DNA of 64,000 nucleotides. It comes from Roseibium porphyridii. Its GTDB lineage: Bacteria > Pseudomonadota > Alphaproteobacteria > Rhizobiales > Stappiaceae. This document shows, piece after piece, positions 7,715 through 15,623 of the stretch (its first letter is position 1; each line of letters opens with the position of its first letter). The notes beneath the pieces were generated by a model that was given only the letters and a program-made list of their open reading frames with translations, made no database searches and was not told the origin of the DNA. The stretch spans positions 1,282,001-1,346,000 of the forward strand of contig NZ_CP120863.1 of assembly GCF_026191725.2 (NCBI RefSeq). The letters are read 5' to 3'. Both the position numbers and the translations under genes were made by a program.

Positions 7715-9454
7715 ATGCGTAAGTATCTACTCTCCGCAGTCGCAGCAGGTGCTGTGCTTGCGGGAGCAGGGTCCGCTTTTGCCGATGAAGCAGCGGCCAA
7801 AAAGTGGATCGACCAGGAATTCCAGCCATCAGTTCTGTCGAAAGACGAGCAGCTTGCAGAGATGCAGTGGTTCATCAATGCGGCCGAGCCTTTCAATGGC
7901 ATGGAAATCAATGTTTTGTCTGAGGGCATTCCGACACACTCTTACGAGTCGGAAGTTCTGACAAAGGCCTTTGAAGAAATCACCGGCATCAAGGTGAACC
8001 ACCAGATCCTCGGCGAGGGTGAAGTGGTCCAGGCTGTTCAGACCCAAATGCAGACCGGTCGGAACCTCTATGACGCCTATGTCAACGATTCCGACCTTAT
8101 CGGTACCCATTCACGTCTTCAGTTGGCCTACAACCTGACGGATTGGATGAACGGTGCTGCCAAGGACGTCACAAACCCTGGGCTCGACCTGGATGACTTC
8201 ATGGGCACCCAGTTCACCACAGGTCCGGACGGCGACCTCTACCAGCTGCCCGACCAGCAGTTCGCGAACCTTTACTGGTTCCGCAAGGACTGGTTTGACC
8301 GCGAAGACCTGCAAAAGGCCTTTAAGGAAAAATATGGCTATGATCTCGGCGTACCGGTCAACTGGTCTGCCTATGAGGACATTGCGGAGTTCTTCTCCAA
8401 GGACGTCAAGGAAATCGACGGCGTTCAGATCTATGGCCATATGGACTACGGCAAGCGCGCACCGGACCTCGGCTGGCGCATGACCGACGCCTGGCTTTCC
8501 ATGGCAGGTGCAGGCGACAAGGGTGAGCCGAACGGCATCCCGGTCGACGAGTGGGGCATCCGCATGGAAGAAGGCACATGTAATCCGGTGGGTGCATCCG
8601 TGTCTCGCGGTGGTGCTGCCAACGGTCCGGCTGCGGTCTACGCGATCCGCAAGTGGGACGAATGGCTGCGCAACTATGCGCCTCCTGGCGCCGCCAGCTT
8701 CGACTTCTACCAGTCCTTGCCGGCCTTGAGCCAGGGCAACGTGGCCCAGCAGATTTTCTGGTACACCGCTTTTACCGCCGACATGGTGAAGCCGAAGTCC
8801 GAAGGTAACAACACGGTTGACGACGAAGGCACGCCGCTGTGGCGTATGGCTCCGAGCCCGCATGGTCCTTATTGGGAAGACGGCCAGAAAGTCGGCTACC
8901 AGGATGTGGGGTCTTGGACAATCCTGAATTCCACACCGGAAGATCGTGCAAAGGCCGCCTGGCTTTATGCTCAGTTCGTGGTTTCCAAAACGGTTGATAC
9001 CAAGAAAAGCCACGTTGGTCTGACGTTCATCCGCGACAGTACCGTCAACCACGAGTCCTTCACCGAGCGGGCTCCAAAGCTCGGCGGTCTGGTTGAGTTC
9101 TACCGGTCTCCGGATCGCGTGGCCTGGTCTCCGACCGGCGTCAACGTTCCGGACTATCCGAAGCTGGCCCAGATCTGGTGGCAGCAGATCGGTGACGTGA
9201 ACTCCGGTGCCTTCACACCGCAGGAAGCGATGGACCGACTGGCGGAAGAAATGGACATCGTTATGGCCCGCATGCAACAGGCTGACGAGCGCGCCAACGT
9301 CTACGGTGGTTGCGGTCCGCGTCTCAACGAAGAGTCTGACCCGAACGAGTGGCTGTCCAAGCCGGGTGCTCCGAAGGCCAAGCTCGACAATGAGAAGCCA
9401 CAGGGCGAAACCGTCAACTACGACGAGCTCGTTGCCCGCTGGTCGCAGAACTAA
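7715..9454 (+). CDS. glpV: Glycerol-type ABC transporter substrate-binding protein (GlpV-like)
   Basis: A large periplasmic binding protein of 579 residues. The start at 7715 follows GGGAGGAGATCAAG and gives a signal peptide (MRKYLLSAVAAGAVLAGAGSAFA). The unusual length and the gene order that follows (two ATPases, two permeases, a DUF2160 protein) match the Rhizobium GlpSTPQUV glycerol importer, where the binding protein is GlpV. Here the binding-protein gene comes first. No glpD, glpK or glpR is adjacent, so glycerol as the substrate is inferred from family resemblance; another polyol is possible. Confidence 0.82.
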   Translation: MRKYLLSAVAAGAVLAGAGSAFADEAAAKKWIDQEFQPSVLSKDEQLAEMQWFINAAEPFNGMEINVLSEGIPTHSYESEVLTKAFEEITGIKVNHQILGEGEVVQAVQTQMQTGRNLYDAYVNDSDLIGTHSRLQLAYNLTDWMNGAAKDVTNPGLDLDDFMGTQFTTGPDGDLYQLPDQQFANLYWFRKDWFDREDLQKAFKEKYGYDLGVPVNWSAYEDIAEFFSKDVKEIDGVQIYGHMDYGKRAPDLGWRMTDAWLSMAGAGDKGEPNGIPVDEWGIRMEEGTCNPVGASVSRGGAANGPAAVYAIRKWDEWLRNYAPPGAASFDFYQSLPALSQGNVAQQIFWYTAFTADMVKPKSEGNNTVDDEGTPLWRMAPSPHGPYWEDGQKVGYQDVGSWTILNSTPEDRAKAAWLYAQFVVSKTVDTKKSHVGLTFIRDSTVNHESFTERAPKLGGLVEFYRSPDRVAWSPTGVNVPDYPKLAQIWWQQIGDVNSGAFTPQEAMDRLAEEMDIVMARMQQADERANVYGGCGPRLNEESDPNEWLSKPGAPKAKLDNEKPQGETVNYDELVARWSQN

Positions 9455-9481
9455 GCCGAGAGCTTAGTCTCTCACCAAACT

Positions 9482-9504
9482 GGACCGGGGCGTGGCCCCG
9501 GTCC
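9482..9504 (+). promoter_or_regulatory. Intercistronic hairpin between glpV and glpS
   Basis: A perfect 10-bp stem (GGACCGGGGC / GCCCCGGTCC) with a 3-base loop lies 27 bases after the glpV stop. There is no T-run. It probably raises binding-protein mRNA stability or limits readthrough into the ATPase genes. Confidence 0.7.
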
Positions 9505-9581
9505 TTCACCGATCCGAAAGCGATGGCAGCGGCAACTGATTGCCGCAAGTAAGTCCAGTCCGGACGCAGGTGCAGTTATTC

Positions 9582-10646
9582 ATGTCACTAGAACTCAAAA
9601 ACGTCAGCAAGCGCGTTGCCGGCATCACGCATGTCAAGGAAACGAGCCTGACCTTGCTCCCGGGCCACTTCAATGTTCTCCTTGGAGAAACAGGTTCCGG
9701 GAAAACCTCGCTGATCAAGCTGATGGCCGGTCTCGACAGCCTGGCCTCCGGGCAGATCATCTTAAATGGCAAGGATGTATCCCGCCTGTCAGCGCAAAAG
9801 CGCAACATCAGCCTGGTTCACCAGTTTTTCGTCAACTATCCGCATATGTCGGTGTTCGACAATATTGCTTCCCCTTTGAAAGTATCGGGTGTTGCAAAAT
9901 CGGAAATCGAAGGGCGGGTGGAAGAGGCTGCAGCGCTGCTCAAGCTGAACCCCTATCTCAAACGCAAGCCTCATGAGCTTTCAGGCGGTCAGCAACAGCG
10001 CACCGCGCTGGCGCGGGCGATCGTGAAGGAAAGCGATGCCGTTTTCCTGGACGAGCCCCTGGCCAACCTTGACTACAAGCTTCGCGAAGAGCTTCGCGAT
10101 CAGCTGCCAGAGCTTTTCGCAGGACGTGGTGCCGTTGTGGTCTATGCCACTTCGGAACCAGAAGAAGCACTTCTTCTTGGCGGCAACACGGCTCTGATGA
10201 GCGACGGCAACGTGGTTCAATTCGGTTCGACTGCAGAAATTTACCGCAAGCCGAAGGATCTTGAGTCCGCCAAGGTGTTCTCCAACCCGCCGATCAACAC
10301 TGCACCTGTCACGAAACAGGGCGACATGATCATTTTGAACGACGACATTCGTTGGACAGCTTCGGGTGGGGCAACCGGTCTTTCCGATGGGCCGTATACG
10401 CTTGCCATACGCCCGAACCACGTGATGCCGGTCGAGAGTGATCATCATAGCGTGCGCCTGGACGGGCATGTTCAGGTGACCGAACTCAGCGGGTCTGAGA
10501 GCAGCGCTCATTTCGACATGCACGGACAATCATGGGTGTCTCTGTCACCTGGTGTGCATCCTTATTTCGTCGGCGAAGTCCACACGTTCTATCTGGACCC
10601 GAGCCATTGCTTCTTCTTTTCGCCTGACGGCGATTTGGCGGCTTGA
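9582..10646 (+). CDS. glpS: ABC importer ATPase GlpS-like, degenerate switch loop
   Basis: An ATPase of 354 residues with a C-terminal TOBE/OB-type regulatory region. Walker A is GETGSGKTS, the signature is a canonical LSGGQQQRTALARA, and Walker B is AVFLDEPLANLD. The switch histidine is absent: the segment reads VVYATSEPEEALLLG where consensus ATPases have THDQ.EA. The start at 9582 (MSLELKNVSK) is set by homology; an open frame reaches 9540. It forms a heterodimer with the next ATPase, whose defects are complementary. Confidence 0.85.
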   Translation: MSLELKNVSKRVAGITHVKETSLTLLPGHFNVLLGETGSGKTSLIKLMAGLDSLASGQIILNGKDVSRLSAQKRNISLVHQFFVNYPHMSVFDNIASPLKVSGVAKSEIEGRVEEAAALLKLNPYLKRKPHELSGGQQQRTALARAIVKESDAVFLDEPLANLDYKLREELRDQLPELFAGRGAVVVYATSEPEEALLLGGNTALMSDGNVVQFGSTAEIYRKPKDLESAKVFSNPPINTAPVTKQGDMIILNDDIRWTASGGATGLSDGPYTLAIRPNHVMPVESDHHSVRLDGHVQVTELSGSESSAHFDMHGQSWVSLSPGVHPYFVGEVHTFYLDPSHCFFFSPDGDLAA

Positions 10647-10658
10647 GGAGAGGAATTC

Positions 10659-11747
10659 ATGGCACAGATCAAACTCTCCAACTTGCGGCACAGCTACAAT
10701 CCGAACCCGACGGGTGATGACGATTATGCGCTGAAGAAAATCGACCTGACCTGGGAAGATGGTGGCGCGTATGCATTGCTTGGTCCGTCCGGCTGCGGCA
10801 AGTCCACGCTTCTCAATATCATTTCGGGCCTCTTGGTCCCATCCGACGGCCAGGTGCTGTTCGACGATCAGGACGTCACGGCATTGCCGCCTGCAAAGCG
10901 CAACATTGCCCAGGTGTTCCAGTTTCCTGTCATCTACGACACGATGACGGTCTACGACAATCTGGCCTTTCCACTGCGCAACCGAGGTCGGGACGAAGAC
11001 ATCGTCAAGCGCCGGGTGACCGGCATAGCGGAGATGCTGGAAGTTACCGAGATGCTTGGGACACGGGCGGCAAACCTTTCGCCTGACAACAAGCAAAAAA
11101 TTTCCATGGGTCGCGGTCTGGTGCGGGAAGACGTCAATGTCGTCATGTTTGATGAACCGCTGACCGTGATCGACCCGCATTTGAAATGGAAGTTGCGTTC
11201 CAAGTTGAAGGAGCTGCATCAGCGGGTCAAGGCGACGATGATCTACGTGACTCACGACCAGACCGAGGCTCTGACCTTTGCCGATCAGGTAGTGGTCATG
11301 CAGGACGGTGAAGTTGTGCAGATTGGAACTCCGGTGGAGCTTTTTGAGCGTCCGGCGCACACCTTTGTCGGTCACTTTATCGGCTCACCGGGCATGAATG
11401 TGTTGCCGTGCGACGTCAAGGACGGCGGTGCATTTTTCGGAGGTGAACAGATCAATCTGGAGGGCCCGGTCACGGGCACCGGCGATGGCAAGGCGGAAGT
11501 CGGCATTCGTCCGGAATTCGTGTCTGTTTCCAAGGAAGGAACAGGTCTTGCCGCGCAGGTTCGCAAGGTCGCGGATATCGGTCGCCACAAGGTGGTGGAA
11601 GCCGTTGCCCATGACAGCCGGATTCACGCGATTCTGGAAGGCGAGGCTCCGACCGCGGGGGATGCGGTGATGCTTGACTTCAAACAATCTCAGACCCGCC
11701 TCTACAAGGATGGCTGGCTGGCGAGCAGCCCGGGGGAGGGTGCCTGA
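10659..11747 (+). CDS. glpT: ABC importer ATPase GlpT-like, degenerate signature motif
   Basis: An ATPase of 362 residues starting after AGGAGAGGAATTC. Walker A (GPSGCGKST), Walker B (VVMFDEPLTVID) and the switch loop (VTHDQTEAL) are canonical. The signature motif is not: it reads LSPDNKQKISMGRGL instead of LSGGQ. The C-terminus has the MalK-type regulatory region. Pairing with GlpS would give one fully consensus ATP site and one degenerate site. Its stop overlaps the permease start (TGATG). Confidence 0.87.
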   Translation: MAQIKLSNLRHSYNPNPTGDDDYALKKIDLTWEDGGAYALLGPSGCGKSTLLNIISGLLVPSDGQVLFDDQDVTALPPAKRNIAQVFQFPVIYDTMTVYDNLAFPLRNRGRDEDIVKRRVTGIAEMLEVTEMLGTRAANLSPDNKQKISMGRGLVREDVNVVMFDEPLTVIDPHLKWKLRSKLKELHQRVKATMIYVTHDQTEALTFADQVVVMQDGEVVQIGTPVELFERPAHTFVGHFIGSPGMNVLPCDVKDGGAFFGGEQINLEGPVTGTGDGKAEVGIRPEFVSVSKEGTGLAAQVRKVADIGRHKVVEAVAHDSRIHAILEGEAPTAGDAVMLDFKQSQTRLYKDGWLASSPGEGA

Positions 11748-12613
11748 TGAAAACTCAAAACCAACGCGCCTGGCTGTTTGTCACGCCCGTTCTTTTCCTG
11801 GTCGCGTTCAACGCGCTCATACCCATGATGACCGTGGTGAATTACTCGGTCCAGGAAACCTTCGGCGACAACCTGTTCTTCTGGCAGGGGCTCGACTGGT
11901 TCGAACAGGTTCTGAAGTCCGAACGTTTTCACAATGCGCTCGGACGGCAGTTCTTCTTCACCTTCATGATCCTCATCATCGAGGTTCCGCTTGGCATCGC
12001 AATCGCGCTTGCGATGCCGAAAAAAGGACCGTGGGTTCCGTTCTGCCTGGTCACGATGGCGTTGCCAATGCTGATCCCTTGGAACGTTGTCGGCGCAATG
12101 TGGAACATCTTCACGCTGCCGGATATCGGTCTCCTCGGATACACGATGAACCATGTCCTCGGCATCTCCTATGACATGACCCAGAATCCCGTAGCCGCCT
12201 GGGTAACGATCATCGTCATGGATGTCTGGCACTGGACGTCGCTGGTGGTGCTCCTGGCCTATGCCGGACTGGTTTCCATTCCGAACGCCTACTATCAGGC
12301 CGCCGAAATCGATGGTGCGTCCAACTGGGCCGTCTTCCGGTTCATTCAGTTGCCGAAAATGAAAACGGTGCTGACCATCGCGGTGCTGCTGCGCTTCATG
12401 GACAGCTTCAACATCTATACCGAACCGTTCGTTCTCACCGGTGGTGGGCCCGGCAACTCAACGACACTGCTGTCGATCGACCTCGTAAAAATCGCGCTCG
12501 GTCAGTTCGACCTCGGTCCTGCAGCTGCCATGTCGCTCATCTACTTCGCCATCACGTTGTTCGCCTCCTGGCTGTTCTACACGCTGATGACGCTGAACGA
12601 TAACAAGTCCTGA
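11747..12613 (+). CDS. glpP: Glycerol-type ABC permease GlpP-like
   Basis: An inner-membrane permease of 288 residues in the MalF/UgpA class. The coupling-helix motif EAA appears as YQAAEIDGASNWAVFRFIQLPKM (around residues 183-205). About six hydrophobic helices are visible. It pairs with the following permease to form the pore. Confidence 0.88.
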   Translation: MKTQNQRAWLFVTPVLFLVAFNALIPMMTVVNYSVQETFGDNLFFWQGLDWFEQVLKSERFHNALGRQFFFTFMILIIEVPLGIAIALAMPKKGPWVPFCLVTMALPMLIPWNVVGAMWNIFTLPDIGLLGYTMNHVLGISYDMTQNPVAAWVTIIVMDVWHWTSLVVLLAYAGLVSIPNAYYQAAEIDGASNWAVFRFIQLPKMKTVLTIAVLLRFMDSFNIYTEPFVLTGGGPGNSTTLLSIDLVKIALGQFDLGPAAAMSLIYFAITLFASWLFYTLMTLNDNKS

Positions 12614-12624
12614 GGAGAACCAAC

Positions 12625-13422
12625 ATGCGCATGAAAAGCCTGGTTCCCGCGCTTTACATCCTCTTCCTGATGCTGCCGATCTACTGGCTCGTCGCGATGA
12701 GTTTTAAGACAACCAATGAAATCCTGGCCGGGTTCACCCTGTTCCCGCAAACCTGGACGCTCGCCAACTACATCGAGATCTTCACCGATCCAACCTGGTA
12801 TTGGGGTTACATCAACTCGATCATCTACGTCACGATGAATACGGTGATCTCCGTTCTGGTGGCGTTGCCTGCAGCCTATGCGTTCTCACGCTATTCCTTT
12901 GTTGGCGACAAGCAGCTTTTCTTCTGGCTGTTGACCAACCGGATGGCTCCTGCTGCAGTCTTCGCACTGCCGTTCTTCCAGCTCTATTCCGCTGTTGGTC
13001 TGTTCGATACCCACATCGCAGTTGCTCTGGCGCATTGCCTGTTCAACATTCCGCTGGCGGTCTGGATCCTGGAAGGTTTCATGAGCGGTGTCCCGAAAGA
13101 ACTCGACGAGACTGCTTATGTCGACGGCTATTCGTTCCCGCGGTTCTTCGCGACGATATTCCTGCCGGCGATCAAATCCGGTGTCGGGGTGGCCGCTTTC
13201 TTCTGCTTCATGTTCTCCTGGGTGGAGATGCTGCTATCCAAGACCCTGACAGCTGTTGAAGCCAAACCGATTGCCGCCGTGATGACCCGAACCGCTTCCT
13301 CCGCCGGTTATGAACTCGGGCTTCTGGCGGCCGCCGGGACCCTGACTATCATTCCCGGCGCCATCGTCATCTACTTTGTCCGCAACTACATTGCCAAGGG
13401 CTTCGCCCTGGGGAGGGTGTAA
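12625..13422 (+). CDS. glpQ: Glycerol-type ABC permease GlpQ-like
   Basis: An inner-membrane permease of 265 residues in the MalG/UgpE class, starting after CTGAGGAGAACCAAC. The EAA-type loop reads LDETAYVDGYSFPRFFATIFLP. It is the partner of GlpP and its stop overlaps the next start (TAATG). The symbol follows the rhizobial importer and should not be confused with the glycerophosphodiesterase also called GlpQ. Confidence 0.88.
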   Translation: MRMKSLVPALYILFLMLPIYWLVAMSFKTTNEILAGFTLFPQTWTLANYIEIFTDPTWYWGYINSIIYVTMNTVISVLVALPAAYAFSRYSFVGDKQLFFWLLTNRMAPAAVFALPFFQLYSAVGLFDTHIAVALAHCLFNIPLAVWILEGFMSGVPKELDETAYVDGYSFPRFFATIFLPAIKSGVGVAAFFCFMFSWVEMLLSKTLTAVEAKPIAAVMTRTASSAGYELGLLAAAGTLTIIPGAIVIYFVRNYIAKGFALGRV

Positions 13423-13700
13423 TGCTTGGTTGGATGGCCTGGACCTGGCCGACAGCTCTTTTGTTTGTCGGCATCTTTTCAGCTGTCGGTTTTCTGACGT
13501 TCCTAGAAATCCGGTATCCAGGCGGTGACGCGCGCCAGGGGGTGCTGGGGCTCACAACGACGCGTGGTGACCGCCTTTTCATCACACTGCTCGGCACTGC
13601 CTACATATTCCTGGCCTGGCTCGGCCTCATCGGATACCCGCTCTGGGGTGCGTTGGGACTTAGCCTTGCCTGGTGTGTGTTTTGCTTCTGGAAGGTCTAA
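13422..13700 (+). CDS. glpU: Small integral membrane protein GlpU-like (DUF2160)
   Basis: A 92-residue protein with about three hydrophobic segments and the sequence GDARQGVLGLTTTRGDRLF between the first two. It matches the DUF2160 family that accompanies this importer type. Its role is unknown; an accessory subunit of the membrane complex is the simplest idea. Translation is coupled to the permease by a TAATG overlap. Confidence 0.85.
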   Translation: MLGWMAWTWPTALLFVGIFSAVGFLTFLEIRYPGGDARQGVLGLTTTRGDRLFITLLGTAYIFLAWLGLIGYPLWGALGLSLAWCVFCFWKV

Positions 13701-13706
13701 ACATTT

Positions 13707-13735
13707 GCCACGCCCGGTAAAGTATCGGGCGTGGC
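13707..13735 (+). terminator. Hairpin at the end of the glycerol operon
   Basis: A perfect 10-bp stem (GCCACGCCCG / CGGGCGTGGC) with a 9-base loop begins six bases after the glpU stop. Only a weak T-containing tail (GAAGTTCTTT) follows. It probably ends or attenuates the glp transcript before the blaI-like gene. A short dyad ACTA-N6-TAGT at 13751-13764 further downstream could be a site for that repressor. Confidence 0.6.
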
Positions 13736-13835
13736 GAAGTTCTTTGATCGACTAAAAGTATAGTAATTTGCGGAAGATTGATGCAAGAATAGGCGCTGTG
13801 AGTCACATCCATTCCGCGATAGGCGCAGGACCATA

Positions 13836-14231
13836 ATGAGAAAGCGTAAAAGCAACGAGTTTTTGACCGAAGTCGAACTGGAGTTCATGACCGAACTCTG
13901 GAAGATCGGCGAAGGCTCCGTGCGCGACATTCTGGATTGTCTGCCGTCGGAGAGAAAGCTCGCCTATACGTCCTGTGCCACCATTATGCGGATCCTGGAT
14001 GAGAAAGGGTTCGTGGACAGCCGAAAAGAAGGCAAGACATTTATCTATTCCCCCGTGCTGACCAAGGACGCCTACCAGTCCCGTTCCATCCGAAATCTGT
14101 CAGAAAAACTATTTGACGGCACGCCGGCCTCGCTTGTGGCCCGGCTGGTCGATGAATACGAGTTTTCGGAGGACGACCTGGAGGAAATTAGAGCGTTACT
14201 GGACAGGAGGAGGACAGATGACGCTACTTAA
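13836..14231 (+). CDS. BlaI/MecI/CopY-family transcriptional repressor
   Basis: A 131-residue DNA-binding protein. The N-terminal winged helix (residues about 8-75) has the family pattern EVELEFMTELWKIGEGSVRDI and SCATIMRILDEKGFV. The C-terminal part should mediate dimerisation and, in the family, is cut or released by the partner protease. Its last 14 bases overlap the M56 peptidase gene, which is the classic repressor/sensor pairing. No beta-lactamase or copper gene is next to it, so the target is unknown. Confidence 0.88.
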   Translation: MRKRKSNEFLTEVELEFMTELWKIGEGSVRDILDCLPSERKLAYTSCATIMRILDEKGFVDSRKEGKTFIYSPVLTKDAYQSRSIRNLSEKLFDGTPASLVARLVDEYEFSEDDLEEIRALLDRRRTDDAT

Positions 14232-15375
14232 CATGATGCTCGATGTTTACATCGACTTAAATGTCACGCTGGCTGTGACTGCACTGATCTGGATGGTCGT
14301 AAAGCTGGTGATGACACGCACAGGCATCAAGCTTGCCTACAATCTTCAACTCGCACTTCTGAACGGCCTGTTTGCCGTTCTGATCCTGTCTCCGGCTGCA
14401 GCGGCGCTTTATCACTACCTGGGAACGCTTCAGATGGTCCCAGCTGCGGCGAGCGTCAATCTGTCGGATATGGTGGTGGCCCAGTACATTCGCGGCGGCA
14501 TTGATATGCCCGCTCAGGACTTTCAGGCCATCCTTGGTATGCGCGGGCAGATCAGCGAAGGCATCTTGAGCTTCTCGCCTGGCATTGGCGGCGCGATAGC
14601 TGTCCTGTTGCTTGCCGGCTTTACCTATTTCGGACTGCGGCTGGTCTCAAGCTTTGTCCGTCTGTCGGACTTTCTGTCCAATTGCCACGAATGGCGCCGT
14701 TCGGGACGTGTTCAGCTATTGTTGTCCGACTGGGCGCTGGTGCCGTTTTCCGCAAGGGGGCTTAGTCGCCACTACATTGTCATCCCGTCCGAACTTCTGA
14801 CCCAGCCTGAGGATCTCAAGCTGGTGATGCGTCACGAGCTTCAGCACGTGAGGCAGGGCGATGTCACCTGGGAAATCGCACTGGAAACGCTTCGGCCGTT
14901 CTTCTTCTGGAACCCGTTCTTCTATGTCTGGAAATCCGAAGTTGAGCGTCTGCGTGAACTGGCTTGCGATCAGAAAGTCACTGAAGACAAGCGCATCGAC
15001 GTGATGGCCTATTGCATGTGCCTGCTGCGCGCTGCGCAGGCGGGTCTGAAAAAACGTCAGGAGCAGGCGGCAAAGCGTGTGACTGGCGACATCGCAGCCG
15101 TTGCCTTGATCGAAGTTCAGGACAAGGTTCTTCGGCGTTCCCCGTCGCAGAAATTGCGCCGACGCGTGGAAGCTCTGCTTGACACAAAACAGGTGCGTCC
15201 TCACTGGGGCGTGCTGGGTCTTGCCGTTCTGCCTGTCGTCGCCGTTGTGTTCCTGACGGCACTGTCCATTCAGAAACCACCCGATTGGACCCATGATCGT
15301 TTGATGTTGTCGACGATCGTCAATCTTGAGCGCCTGGAAGCGATCAACACCTTCGGTCAGAGACCTCTAAGGTAA
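14218..15375 (+). CDS. M56-family membrane metallopeptidase (BlaR1-like sensor)
   Basis: A 385-residue membrane protein starting at the ATG after GGAGGAGGACAG. The N-terminal part has several transmembrane helices. The zinc motif HELQH (MRHELQHVRQGD) and the downstream glutamate ligand in RELACDQKV are intact. A hydrophobic segment near residue 340 follows. There is no penicillin-binding domain after it and only a short C-terminal tail, so it is not a beta-lactam sensor of the usual kind. It probably responds to an envelope signal and inactivates the upstream repressor. Confidence 0.85.
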   Translation: MTLLNMMLDVYIDLNVTLAVTALIWMVVKLVMTRTGIKLAYNLQLALLNGLFAVLILSPAAAALYHYLGTLQMVPAAASVNLSDMVVAQYIRGGIDMPAQDFQAILGMRGQISEGILSFSPGIGGAIAVLLLAGFTYFGLRLVSSFVRLSDFLSNCHEWRRSGRVQLLLSDWALVPFSARGLSRHYIVIPSELLTQPEDLKLVMRHELQHVRQGDVTWEIALETLRPFFFWNPFFYVWKSEVERLRELACDQKVTEDKRIDVMAYCMCLLRAAQAGLKKRQEQAAKRVTGDIAAVALIEVQDKVLRRSPSQKLRRRVEALLDTKQVRPHWGVLGLAVLPVVAVVFLTALSIQKPPDWTHDRLMLSTIVNLERLEAINTFGQRPLR

Positions 15376-15407
15376 TTTGCCAGACCTTATTCTGGACCAC
15401 ATCCAAG

Positions 15408-15441
15408 AAGCCCGGATCATCTCATGGTCCGGGCTTTTTTA
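15408..15441 (+). terminator. Intrinsic terminator after the M56 peptidase gene
   Basis: The stem AAGCCCGGA / TCCGGGCTT is followed directly by a run of T. It begins 33 bases after the stop codon and is a textbook rho-independent terminator. Confidence 0.9.
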
Positions 15442-15526
15442 TTCTCAACTTGATTGCCTCAGACGAAACTTTGCACCAGCCGCGTCCGGTCGGCGATTAC
15501 AGTGCCCTGTTCTCTATGAGGTCAGG

Positions 15527-15553
15527 TTGCACCTAAAATACTGATTGTATAAC
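15527..15553 (+). promoter_or_regulatory. Candidate promoter of the SGNH hydrolase gene
   Basis: TTGCAC at 15527-15532 and TATAAC at 15548-15553 are separated by 15 bases, slightly short of the ideal 17. They lie about 70 bases before the hydrolase start and after the preceding terminator. Confidence 0.4.
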
Positions 15554-15623
15554 GTAAGGGCATGCTAGAATAAGTAGAGTTATTTCTTTTCGTTTTTCGA
15601 TTTCATTTAGGGAGGCTTTGAGC

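Noticed and set aside
8111..9277. 388-codon frame antisense to glpV
   Set aside because: Long antisense frames are common opposite GC-rich coding DNA; the forward gene is unmistakable.
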